64,000 nucleotides of DNA from Linderina pennispora (Eukaryota; Kickxellomycota; Kickxellomycetes; Kickxellales; Kickxellaceae): assembly GCF_002104995.1 (NCBI RefSeq), contig NW_024468259.1:310001-374000 (forward strand), given 5' to 3'. Of the stretch, positions 18,682 to 29,112 are shown one piece after another. Positions within the stretch are counted from its first letter, which is position 1. Each line of letters opens with the position of its first letter. A program made the translations under genes and the position numbers. The notes beneath the pieces are model-generated. The model was not told the DNA's origin and made no database searches. It was given only the letters and a program-made list of their open reading frames with translations.

Positions 18682-19934
18682 TTAGTTGGCAGCAACCTCC
18701 TTCTGGATATTGTGGTGGAACTTTACGTTGTCCTCAGTGACCTCGGTTCCGCCGATAAAGACACGCTCCTACGTTGAGGTTGTCGTCGAGAACCAGCACA
18801 TCGGCATCGGCGCCAAACTGCAGGGTGCCCTTGCGATCGGTGATGCCGAGCATCTGGGCCGGGTGCAGAGTTGCGTTCTCCAGGGCCTCGACCTTGGACG
18901 CACCGGTGAACTTGATGAAAGTTGCGCACGCACTGGGCCAGCGTGGCGAATCGAGCCGGCGATTGTGTTGGTACCCTTGATGTAGACGTGGCCGTTGTGT
19001 ACGTCGACGTCCATATTGCCCAGCTTGTAGTAGCCCTCGGGCAGGCACTGCGCCGACATGGCATCGGTGACAAGGCAGGCACCCGTGGGGTGCGCGTAGT
19101 AGGCAATCATGACCGAGTGCGGGTGGACGTGGACACCGTCACAGATAATGCCGTAGTAGGGGCGGGACTCGGAGGCACCCAGCAGACCGATGATTCCAGG
19201 GTCGCGCTGGTGGAAGGCAGCCATGGCATTGAACAGGTGGGTCACCATCTTGGCGCCCTTCTTGTGCGCCTCGTTGGCCTGGGCTGTCGACGCGTTCGAG
19301 TGACCCGATGAGATGTTGATGCCGGTGGCCTCGATCAGCTGGGGGATCGAATCCATGATGCCCTCGACCTCAGGGGCCATAGTCACGTAGGCGACGTTCT
19401 TGCGCAGGTTGTCGAGGCCATAGCACTCATCAAAGTCCGCCAGGCCGTTCTTGGCCGTGCGCAGTGTGGCCTCCTCGTGAGCACCCTTCTTCAGCGGCGA
19501 GATGAAGGGTCCCTCGACGTGCGCACCCAGGATCGCGGCGCCGTTCTCGAGCGAGCCCTCGCGGGGCCCCAGATACGGCAGCACCTTGCGGTACACGTCG
19601 GGGCGCGAGCTGACCTGTGGTCGGGCAGTACGCCGTACAGCCCTGCAGCAGCAGACCCTTGGAGACGTTGATCGACAGCCTCCTGGATGATCTCGGTGTC
19701 GTTGGAGAAGTCGAAGCCGTACGCGCCGTTGAGCTGCACATCAATGTAGCCGGGCGACACGATGCCTCCCTTGCAGTCGATGCGCACGTCCGGGACACGG
19801 TTCTCCTCCCAGAACATCTTGGCCGGATCGATGATCTTGCCGTCCTGGACATATAGGTAGTCCTCGACCAACTTGTGGTCACGCAGGATGCGGCAGTTGT
19901 AGAACTGGGTGATGGGGCTTGCTGACTTTGACAT
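18682..19934 (-). CDS. nagA: N-acetylglucosamine-6-phosphate deacetylase (five apparent +1 shifts)
   Basis: The enzyme removes acetate from GlcNAc-6-phosphate to give glucosamine-6-phosphate, the step before nagB. Landmarks of the amidohydrolase fold are GGIVSPGYIDVQLNGAYGFDF near the N-terminus, LGAHVEGPFISPLKKGAH (metal-binding Glu), GHSNASTAQANEAHKKGA and THLFNAM (metal His), DGVHVHPHSV and ACLVTDAMSA (catalytic Asp). The end reads VERVFIGGTEVTEDNVKF. Frames change at about 19670, 19618, 18950, 18917 and 18772. Each is explained by one extra base; discounting five leaves 415 residues, close to fungal homologues. The conserved sequence on both sides of every break argues for sequencing insertions rather than a dead gene. 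It is head to head with nagB. Confidence 0.88.
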
Positions 19935-21855
19935 TGTGGCAAAAGCTTTCAACCGGAGATAAAGCAAAAGGTGTGTGGAGAGAGGGTAATTAATTAAGAG
20001 ACAAGGGAATAAGGGCGGTGGTGTATAATGAAGAAACAAGGAAAGGGGCAGGAAATGGACGGCCGGCTCTCGACCTCCCCTTATATAGGGCCCTGGAGCA
20101 GCGGCAAACTTTTTTCTTTCTAGCGGCTCGCCGGCAGGCGCTAGGAGTGGGGGCGGGCATTTGTGCCGCTCTAAGCTTGTGCTGTGACCACTTGTTCCCG
20201 ACCACTGGCCAAGGGGATAATGGCCCATTTGCGCTTTTCCTCCTTGAGCCCACCTCACTGGTTGTCTGCCCAACCACACCACACCATTCCGCACCTCGGC
20301 GCATCAGCACACTTTTTTCGCTTTATTATCGCTGGCCGCACCAGCAATCCACTGTGCACGGCGCTGGTCATGCATGCCGGCGTGGCCAATGGGCGTGCGG
20401 CAAAGGGCATTTGTTCGGCCATTTGCCTGGGGGAAGTTGCGAATTTAAAAAACTTTGGGGAGGATGGATCGTGGATGTGCTTTTCGTAGCTCACCAAGAT
20501 GCACATATTTTCTGCAAAGACGGCCAATTGTTAGGCCAAATTGCACCATGGCACGGATGCCAGACGCGCTCTTGTCCATGACTAGGCATAGACAATCGGA
20601 TAGGCGTGCATGATTACATTAGCTGGCAGGCACTGGTGCAAAAGCGAGCTCCTGTGTGGATGGAGCGATATATCTCTGGGTGTGTGCCATCAGCCAGGAC
20701 TACATACCCGAAGCATCCAGAATGCCAGCACTGGGTGTCACATGAAAAGCTGCTGTTGTCAGATTGAAGGCCACACTCAAAGCGAGTGCAAATCCTGCAA
20801 TTTCACCTTCAATCCACGCCCCTCCCAACACGGATGCCCACTCTGCAACGCCAGCGCCGATTAGTCGTTGATGGCACCGCGCCTGCAGTAGAAATGGATG
20901 GCGCAGCATGCATTTCCCCTCCCCGTTTCCCAAATCCGGGCTATTAACTGCTCCTGCTGGCCGAAATATTGGCCGCTGCAGGCTGCCTGCCAGCCGCGCC
21001 ATTCAACTGCCCGACCGCGACCCCCGATGTCTGCTGGCCAGCTGTTTTCGCTCCTCCCCCAACGAGCCCACTGCGAAGATGCTTCCAGACTGCCAGTGCT
21101 CAGTCGAGCGTGCCTCAACCCCGAGAATTTGTCCGCGGGTGTAACCAGTAGCATTTGCGACGAGGTTGCCGACAGCGTAGGCAGCGAGACAGGGCAAGTA
21201 GAAAATTGGTCATGTCGGCATGACCTGGCTACTCGCTGCGGACAGGGTATTAAAATGCATGCACCAGGCAATTGTTGGTGCAAACCGCCTGGCCGTGTCC
21301 TTTTGCCACATGGGGGAGCAGCCTTGCGGGCGAAAACGAGCGCAATATCGTCGTGCATGCCGTCTGCGTCAGAATAAACAAAAAACAGGTCTGCTGGTTG
21401 CGTACCCGAGGGTTCTGGCTGGATTCAAAGGCGCACCCTCCCCCGCACTCTGTTCTGGGCAGCCAGACGCAATAGCAGCAGTAAAGAAAAGCAAGGGCAG
21501 TGATAATGATAAGTGTCAGGTGAGCAAATTTTGTCGTCTGTAGCCCTGGTCCTCGGCACCCAGCTTACAGCAGCATCCCCAGCACCGCGATTTCCTATTT
21601 ATCCCCATGAAATAAGCGCCTCTTTTTCGTCTCTTGGGCGTCTCCTGCTTTTCTCTTTTGCTCTCATCGCGATATTTCTTCTCCACCCAGGGTTTTCATC
21701 TCCCTGTATTCTTTTTACCCTGTTAGACTATTTTTTCTAGACGCCTCGGCCGCTTCTCTGTATCTATTTTGCCAGCCAAGCCAGATACAACGCGCAAGGA
21801 CTATATATCTGAGCAAAGCAGAACAGGGGGTTCAGTCACCCAACGCCGTATTCGA
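19935..21855. promoter_or_regulatory. Long divergent intergenic region between nagA and nagB
   Basis: About 1.9 kb separate the two start codons. Short open frames here (for example 20610-20864 and 20898-21377) have no domain signature and are probably not genes. Visible sites include a CCAAT box (GCCAATGGG near 20387) and a strong pyrimidine tract at about 21612-21720 before nagB. The size of the region and the functional link between the two genes suggest shared, substrate-dependent control, but no regulator site was recognised. Confidence 0.4.
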
Positions 21856-22990
21856 ATGCGTCTCATTATTCGGGAGGACCCGAAGGCTGTTGCCTACTAC
21901 ACAGGTAAGAGCACACGGCAGTCGTCCTCCTCGAGCATTTATAACCCACCACAACCACCGCTCCAGCTAATTGCCCAAATTTCTAGCCAACTATGTCCGC
22001 CAGCGAATCAATGAGTTCAAGCCCACGCGCAAGAGGCCGTTTGTAATGGGGCTGCCCACAGGCTCGACACCCGTCGAGGTGTACTGGCACCTGGTGGACT
22101 TTTACAAGCAGGGGATCCTGTCGTTCAAAAACGTGATAACCTTCAGCATGGATGAGTACGTCGGTCTCCCACGGTCGCACCCAGAGAGCTACTGCTCGTT
22201 CATGCACCGTCATCTTTACGACCACATCGACCTGAAACCTGAGAACATTTACATGCTTGACGGTAACGCCGAGGATCTGGCTGCTGAGTGCCAGCGCTAC
22301 GAGGAGTGCATCAAAGACGTCGGCGGCATCGAGCTGTTCCTGGGCGGCATCGGCCCCGACGGACACATTGCCTTCAACGAGCCTGGCAGCTCGCTCGAGT
22401 CGGTGACGCGGGTCAAGACCCTGGCGTACGAGACAGTGCTGGCTAATGCGCGGTTCTTTGGTGGCGATGTTAACAAAGTGCCCAAGCTGGCGCTGACTGT
22501 CGGCGTGGGCACAGTGCGTGCAGCGCGCGAGGTGCTGCTGATCATCACAGGCGCGCACAAGGCGGTTGCGCTGGCCAAATGCATCGAGGAGGGCGTCAAC
22601 CACATGTGGACCGTGTCGGTTGTGCAGCTGCATCCGTCAGCCATGGTCGTGTGTGACGAGGACGCGACGCTCGAGCTGCACGTCAAGACCGTGCGCTACT
22701 TTAAGAGCATTGAGCAGGTGCAGGAGCAGCTGATCGGGCGCCAGAACATTGGGCTCAAAGGCTCGATCTCAAAGCTCTCTGGAGCCAATGCCAACCACCA
22801 GCCCGATGCCCCACAGCCAGAGGCGGGGAAGCAGATTTCTGACGACGAGTCGTCGTCGGACGAGTCCTCAGCGGAGGACACAAAGATCACTTCGACCGTC
22901 GCCCCACCTGCCAGCAGTCGCAGCGATGCACATGGCGTAAGAAGCAATGGCGCTCTTACGTCCGCTGCCACTGCTGGCAATCCCTTTTAA
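21856..22990 (+). CDS. nagB: Glucosamine-6-phosphate deaminase with C-terminal extension
   Basis: It converts glucosamine-6-phosphate to fructose-6-phosphate and ammonia, feeding GlcNAc carbon into glycolysis. Exon 1 (21856-21904) encodes [16 protein letters not shown]; an 82-bp intron with a GTAAGA donor and TAG acceptor (21905-21986) follows; exon 2 starts at 21987 with ANYVRQRIN. Active-site elements are [11 protein letters not shown], the catalytic-base loop SMDEYVGL, and [19 protein letters not shown] with the ring-opening Asp-x-His. The catalytic domain ends near residue 270. A further 80 residues, rich in Asp, Glu and Ser ([14 protein letters not shown]), follow before a stop at 22990. 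Bacterial and animal enzymes (about 266-289 residues) lack this tail. The stop may be artificial, because coding-like sequence resumes downstream to 23866. Confidence 0.93.
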
Positions 22991-23866
22991 ACACCCCCGT
23001 CTCCTGCAAATCCCAGTCATCCGCAAGATCCCTTCGCAACCAACAACGCCAAACCAACAACAACAACGACACCAGCGCCAACGCCAACGCCAACAGCGAC
23101 GCTGATAACAAACCAGAAAACGTGATCCCAGCAGGCAGCACGGCACCCAACAGTGACCAGATCCTGCCCGCATCCAGTTCCAACTCGCCAGCCCACCTGT
23201 CGACCAAGCGCCCCCACGGTTCGTCGCCCGTCGCCGAGTCCCCCGAGTCCATTAGCGATAATGGCGATGAAAATGACGAGCGCATGTCAGAGGAATACGA
23301 GGAGAGCGTTCGCCGGCTACGGCTACGGCTACCCCGACGGCGATGATAGCACGGAGCATTACCCGCGCTTCATGTTGCCTCGAGCCTCAGGCATGAGCAC
23401 CATGGGCGAAATCCACTCGTTCGCTCCGTCGCCCAATACCCGCTCGCCTGCCGGTTCCATGACCAACCTGGCAGCTAGCTACGACCAGACATCAGTGTAT
23501 CCGTCGACGTGGCACGAGTACGAGGACCAGTTCAACTACTTTTACAACTGCCATTTCATCGAGCAGGACTACTACGACTACCTGGCCAACAACATGCCGG
23601 CACAGGCAGGCGACGATGATGGTGCGTCCCAGGGTGACGACGGCGACGAGGAAATGGAGGACGCGTCGTACTCGGAATCCGATGCCAGCGACGCTGACGC
23701 AGATGTCATAGGGCTTGATGCCGACATGGGCCATGTCGCAAGACCACTGTCGCCCAATACCAATGCGTCGCTCGAGTCTTCTGGAACCACGCTGCGTGCT
23801 GCGTCTGCAGCTGCGTCGCCCGCATTGCCGCCGCATTGCGCCGCTGATGCCGGCAATCACTCGTGA
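22991..23866 (+). CDS. Low-complexity acidic ORF, possible frame-shifted continuation of nagB
   Basis: Two overlapping frames form one coding-like stretch: an Asn/Ser-rich part (about 23000-23305, with NNNNDTSANANANSDAD) that runs into EEYEES, then, after one extra base near 23310, GYGYGYPDGDDSTEHYPRF and a long acidic tail (EEMEDASYSESDASDADAD) ending at 23866. No ATG or promoter-like gap separates it from nagB. If two extra bases in the T- and C-runs at about 22985-22998 are discounted, the frames join nagB into a protein of about 641 residues. Alternatively it is a separate short disordered protein starting near 23122 or 23153. I do not recognise a domain. Confidence 0.45.
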
Positions 23867-24545
23867 ATGACCTTGGTCCAAGATCCACCATGCCTTCCTC
23901 GCGTGTTGTTATGAGGGATCTGCCACAGTCCGCTGCGTTGCAGTGTGCGGTTTTTGAAAGTGCCAAGCCAGGATTTCTAGGCCTGTCTGCTTTCCCTCTC
24001 GTTTTTGTTCTGTCGTTGTCTTGTTCTGTTGTTTGCTTCCTTTCCTTGCGGTGGATTATTCCGGGTCTCTGTTTTTGGCGAGCAGAGTGCCTTGGGATTC
24101 TCCCTATTCTCTCCCACGACCATTTCTTTTTGGTACCATCCTTCCCACCTACTTTTCCTTCCCTAAACTGTATATGTAATTCCCGAGACGGGGGATTGTT
24201 CTTCATTAATAAGAATTACCTTTCAAAAAACACCTCATGTGATACCCGCACCACATAATATATATATATATATTGTTGCGCGCCCGCTGCGGCTGTCCCT
24301 GACGTCGACATGTCAGCCGAATCAGGTGCCAGCAAGCCAGGTGCCAACGAGAGCCCTGCTACAGCCTACAATATGGAGGTAGAGTCTAGCCTCTGACAAG
24401 TTGCACAGACGGCCGTATTGAAACCTCCCCTGCGCAACTCGTCTATTCCCTTTTCTCTCTTTCTTCAGCATTAAATATAACTTTTAAAATCCCCACACAT
24501 TCAACAAACATAACAATGCTACTATAATGTAAATGATGTCTGGCC
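23867..24545. other. Intergenic region with an AT microsatellite and a 28-codon ORF
   Basis: Contains T-rich tracts (24000-24170), a TA dinucleotide repeat at about 24258-24273, and right after it a coding-looking fragment: an ATG at 24310 followed by 28 codons to a TGA at 24394-24396 (MSAESGASKPGANESPATAY then NMEVESSL). The frame is also open for about ten codons upstream. It could be a terminal exon of an unrecognised gene or chance. Confidence 0.3.
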
Positions 24546-26220
24546 CTACTCCATGGCGCCTACAGCTCCGCCAATCCGCTTTCTCAAGGGAATGTGCTTG
24601 ATGAACAAGACAAAGAGCATAGACAAGCCAGGAAAATGCCAAGAAGGTATAGTACACCATGTGCAGGGACTCGACATAGGCATGAATCACCGCCATGCGC
24701 ACGTCGGCCGGAACACCTTGCTCCCAGATGATGCTCTGGTTGCTGATGGCGCCAAAAATAATCTTCTCTGCCTCGGGGAACTTGGCAACCACCTTGACCA
24801 GCAGCGGGCTCAGCTTGTTCTGGAAGATGCTCTGGGCGATGGCCAGGCCGATGGCGCTGCCCAGCATGCGAATGGTCATCAGCAAGGTCGTGGTGGTAGC
24901 GACGTCCTCCTGGTCAACAGCATTCTGGGCGCAGGTGATCATGGACTGCATGGACAGGCCAAGGCCAGCACCAAATACAATTGGAATGCCAATAAGCTTG
25001 CTCTGGGTGGGGGTGTCGCCGAGCAGCACAAAGAGACCGATGCCCACAACGGCCATGGCTGTGCCAATCCAGATGAATTGCAGGTATCTGCCAGTCTTTG
25101 TGATGGCGATTCCAGAAATTATCGAGAAAAGCGAAATTGCCAGCATGCAGGACACTAGGTGCAGGCCTGAAGAGATGGCGGATGCGTTTTTGACCACCGA
25201 CAGGTAGATGGGGAAGTAGAAGATGGGCAGGAAGAATGTCATGCCGAACGTGACCTGCACAGCAAACACCAGCGACACATTGCGGCGACGGAACAGCCGC
25301 AGGGGCATCACGGGCTCAGGCGGAATCTTCCACTCGACCAGAACAAACACGACCAGCATCATAAACCCAACAATGATCGGGGAAATGACGGCTGCCGATT
25401 TCCATGGGTGGTCGCGGCCGCCCCAGGTGAGCCCAAGCTGCAGCAGGACGATTCCAGTAACAATAACCATGATGCCCAGGAAGTCGATGCGCTTCAGCTT
25501 CTCGCGCGCGGAGCCATGCGGGATTGGCAGCTTCATGAACAGCACAATCAGCACAAGCACGACAGCCTGAATGCACGGGTTGATGTAGAAGCCCCACTCG
25601 AATCCGGTCTTGTCGGCAAACACGCCACCCAAGACAGGCCCAGCAATCGACGCAACAGCCCACACGAGACCAAACACGGCCAGGTACATTGGGTTCTGCG
25701 CTGTGGGCACAATATCGCCGACCACCACAAAGCAAATCGACATCAGGCCGCTACCTCCAATACCGGCGATGGCACGTCCTGCAATGAGCATGTTGGTCGA
25801 TTTGGAAGCGCCGCAGATCACCGAACCGACCAGGAAGAACACATGTGAGACCAGCAATACTGGGCGGTGGCCGTAAATGTTGCAAAGCTTGCCGTAGATG
25901 GGCTGCAGGGCCGTGCTTGAAATCATATACGACGACACAATCCACGAGGCGCTGGTCAGGGCGTCGAATTTGGCTGAAATCTTGGGCAGCATTGTCGCCA
26001 CAATAGTGTTGTCGAGGGCAGCCAGGAACATGGACAGTGCTAGAGCCACCATTACGCCAACCATCTGCTTGCCCTTGATGAGGGTCTCATTGAGCTGCTG
26101 CTTCTCGTCGGCCACCGGGTCGGACTCGGGGCCAGACTCGATGTCATGAGAGGGTTTGCTGGAGTGGGATCCCACCACGCTAGGTGTGTGCGTGGAGAGG
26201 TCTTCTTTTGCCACAGACAT
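24546..26220 (-). CDS. MFS drug/H+ antiporter, DHA2 (14-TM) family
   Basis: A multidrug-type proton antiporter of the plasma or vacuolar membrane. About 60 hydrophilic N-terminal residues precede the first helix, KQMVGVMVALALSMFLAALD, which contains the family's ALDNTIVATMLPKI motif. Other landmarks are SASWIVSSYMISSTALQPIYG, YGHRPVLLVSHVFFLVGS (motif A-like), and GRAIAGIGGSGLMS with AVASIAGPVLGGVFAD (motif C). Fourteen hydrophobic segments can be counted. The ATG at 26220 is used because upstream in-frame codons add only unrelated residues. Near the 3' end one extra base at about 24625-24640 breaks the frame. Discounting it gives an ending FIKHIPLRKRIGGAVGAME and 557 residues. Without it the frame runs on to 24484. 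The transported compound cannot be told from sequence. Confidence 0.9.
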
Positions 26221-27356
26221 TATATATGGATGAAGAAAGACGCAAGGTGTCTCAAGCGTAAGTGATAAAAATGCGAGTTGATGGAAGCAGCAGGAAGGCA
26301 GAGAGCCAGTCGACAAGACAGTTATATACAAAGGGGAAGCTCCTCCCTAGGACATCTGGATTACTGCCAAGACACAAGCTTGGTCTGCTGTGATAAGCCT
26401 AGGAACTACGGCGCACCATATAGCCCTGCCCCTCCCCAATTCAGCGCTGGCATTCTACCTTCTCCTTTGTCAGCTCGGGGCAAGAGCGCCAAAATTGGGC
26501 AAACAAAGCCTGCTTCAAGGTGCAGCGCAATCGTCTCGGCTGGAATTTTTCCACATAAAGACTGAAAAATCATGGTAATCTGACAGCAATCTTCCCCACG
26601 CCCAACTATCGCTTGGCTTTGGCCGCTTTGGTGCAAACGAAAAAGCGGCTGCTGCACACATGATGGCAGACATCTGGCTAAAGAAGGGAAAAAGCGAACA
26701 GTACGCCAGCTGACACGGAGCCTCCGCCGCCGAGTATTGCTAGAATAGAGGGGGATGGGGATGGATTGCTTAAACCACAACAAGTGGGAGCATCGGCATG
26801 CATGGATAGCGAATGCCATCCATGTGAGAACGAGGAGCAATTGTCTTGGGCAGTTGAGTGACCAGCCACGGCAGCGTCGGCGGTAGAGTCGGTGCCCGAG
26901 AATTTCGTAATCAGCGACGTTTTATTTGGTAGTTCAAGTCCTGGCCAAGTTCACGGCCAACACCATAGGCCAGACTGAATAGTTTCCAATGAGGCAGGAG
27001 GCAGGCAGGGAACCAGACGACAAATATACATGTCTAGTAGCAGTTAGCATTGATTGCTGCTAGCGGAACGGCCCTCAGCGATCAAGCATATCCAATAGTC
27101 TGTGGTCCCATGGCACAAGTTGAACTGAACATATTTCCTTTTGCGATTGAAAGTTCTTGGCATTTACCTCAGGCACTGGCTGTTGATGATTAGATTGGAG
27201 TATTATGCTGATGTCTATTGCTGTAGTCAAGATCTACTAGAATTTAATGCGGGGAGGATACGACAAACGGACAAGGTAGTGGCGACATGTGTCCAGGCTA
27301 CCAAGGAGAGACTAACTACAAAAGGAGCGGCGTGAACTTGCATGGTAGACACAGAC
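26221..27356. other. Intergenic region
   Basis: About 1.1 kb without a supported gene. Open frames at 26278-26578 and on the minus strand at 26406-26840 overlap each other and show no motif. The left end is the MFS promoter. Composition becomes AT-richer after 27000. Confidence 0.4.
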
Positions 27357-27449
27357 CTATAGGCATTCGCACCCCTCCATGTGCCGCTCGTACGACTCTC
27401 TGTCGGGGTCGCAGTACCCGCATGTAGGGCACTTCCAGTGAAACTGCAT
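27357..27449 (-). CDS. C2HC zinc-finger mini-ORF, possible terminal exon
   Basis: A minus-strand frame ending at 27357 encodes a single finger: WKCPTCGYCDPDRESYERH followed by MEGC, which fits C-x2-C-x12-H-x3-C. From the in-frame ATG at 27449 it is only 30 residues. The frame is open upstream to about 27566 but begins with a non-ATG codon and looks non-coding there. An AG acceptor lies just before the conserved block (…CCTCAG, about 27460), so this may be the last exon of a spliced gene whose start I cannot find. The finger closely resembles the 42-residue protein at 47025-47153 (shared WKCPxCGYC..DR..Y..H). Function unknown. Confidence 0.45.
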   Translation of the reverse strand: MQFHWKCPTCGYCDPDRESYERHMEGCECL

Positions 27450-28454
27450 AGCCCAGATACTGAGGTGCAATATATGTAGTGGCCATGCTTTTGGTTCTTT
27501 GAGACGAGGAAATATAGAAGAACGCTTGATTGGCGGCGGACGAGAAAACGTAGGAGTATGGTGCAAGCTATGTAGGTATGAAGACGATGATGGCGAAGCG
27601 ACAGAAGGAAAGGAGTGCTGGAGAATCGGGGCTCGGGGGAGCGACTAGCGTTTTAAAAAGGCAAGTAGAGAAGCGGAGAGGAGTGTAAAGGGGTAAAAAG
27701 GAGATGGGTTTTCCAAGCAACGACACCTTCTGAAGTGGCCATTTTATAGCCACTTCGAAATGGTGTCAGAGAAACAAGGAGCTAGGGAGAAAGGAGAATG
27801 AAGATCTTAGCGGACAGGAGACTAATCGCCGTGACACTCACAGAGAACTGTAGAAACAGGAGCAAGCAATCGATGATGGTTCTTGATCTGGAATGAGGAG
27901 CACGTCGGTCACGTAGCGTTGGTGGGGAAACCGGCCTTCGACACCACATGGAGGCCAGAATAGCCAACCATGAAGATCGCTTGGCCGACGGACACACTAC
28001 CAGTGCATTCTTGTGCCAAGCACAGTCTGTGGTTGCTGTTAGCTGAGCATCACCAGGAAGAAGCAGCAGCACAAGGGTGGGGGAAATAGAGAGGAAGCCC
28101 CTCCCCCATTGTGCGGATCTCTTTGTGGGCTCTGTCGAGTGGCAAGTTAAAGCAGCCTCTACACGCTGCATGCGCGAGGTCCATGCGATGTGTGGTTGAC
28201 CACGGGCTGCGCCCTCCATCAGCATGTGGATGGCCACAAGGGATTGCGCTGGGACGTCCCAAATGGCCATCGTTCTACATTGCTATTGAACATGGCCGGC
28301 TGCGCCCACATTTGGCAACTGCCTTTCACGCTCCCTCCCAACTCTTATTCTATCCATCCATGATATCAACACAATGTGACAAGTCGCTACGATGCTTACA
28401 CTGTGCCTGCATCCCTGGCTCAGGGTTAAGGAGAAGTAGACCCTGAACTCGCTA
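27450..28454. other. Intergenic region
   Basis: No supported gene in about 1 kb. Frames on both strands (27568-27753, 27782-28270, 28111-28446) overlap and lack motifs. An acceptor-like TAG near 28440 precedes the KRE9-like frame, so a first exon with a signal peptide may lie here, but I could not find one. Confidence 0.35.
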
Positions 28455-28953
28455 TTGCCATGCCGATATTCGTCGACGGTTTGGGTTCCTGGCGAGCAAG
28501 GCACAGCCAGCTTCCGGCACACGGGTACGCACCAGTCCTATGAAATCGACCTGGTGGAAGGCGAGGCGAACAATGCCCAGGTAATGCATGTGTTTGACAG
28601 CATGGCAGAGCCCATGGGAAATGGGCTCTACTCAGTCAAGGTCGATGTGCCCAGTGACATCCCCGATGGTGCTTACGCGGTGCGCGTTGGCATGCCCGAC
28701 GGCAGCTTCTGGGCATATCTACAGACAGCTTGCTATTTCCGCCAAGGGCGAGTCCAAGAATAACGATGGGGCTGCCAGCTCCGCCGCTATGACGCACTCG
28801 GATTCCTTTGTGAAGGAGCCTGCCCACGCGGAGGATGATGCTGTTCCACAGAGCAGAATTGCTGAGAATCATGCGCTGTCGTGTCATCCATGGGCTGCTC
28901 TGGGCATACAGATCGCCATGGGTGCCATTCTTGTGGCAGTGCCGGCGCTCTAA
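28455..28953 (+). CDS. KRE9/KNH-like GPI-anchored cell-wall protein, 5' end not found, one +1 shift
   Basis: The segment TVWVPGEQGTASFRHTG, then YEIDLVEG and VDVPSDIPDGAYAVRVG, matches the Ser/Thr-rich GPI-anchored KRE9/KNH domain (PF10342), an Ig-like fold in proteins of beta-1,6-glucan assembly. After GSFWAYLQ one extra base near 28725 changes the frame. The other frame continues LAISAKGESKNNDGAASSA and ends with a hydrophobic tail, ALGIQIAMGAILVAVPAL, a good GPI-attachment signal. Discounting one base gives 166 codons. No signal peptide precedes the domain, and the listed left end is a non-ATG codon. Either an upstream exon is missing or this is a gene fragment. Confidence 0.6.
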
Positions 28954-29112
28954 CAGCATTTGGGGAGCGGATTCGGTGGCCAAATAGAGCCTTTGGGTGA
29001 TGCCTTTCACGGCCAGATTCCTCTGTCGCAATAATCCCGCTGGCTATTATGAAAACGAATGATGTAATTTGAAAACTACATGAGGATGGTGCATAAAAAT
29101 GAAAATGATATT

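Noticed and set aside
20898-21377. Plus-strand ORF of 159 codons in the nagA/nagB intergenic region
   Set aside because: Overlaps several equally long frames on both strands, has no motif and its Cys/Ser-rich composition looks random.
28050-28446. Overlapping frames on both strands in 28.0-28.4 kb
   Set aside because: No motif and no continuation into the KRE9-like frame; composition differs from coding neighbours.
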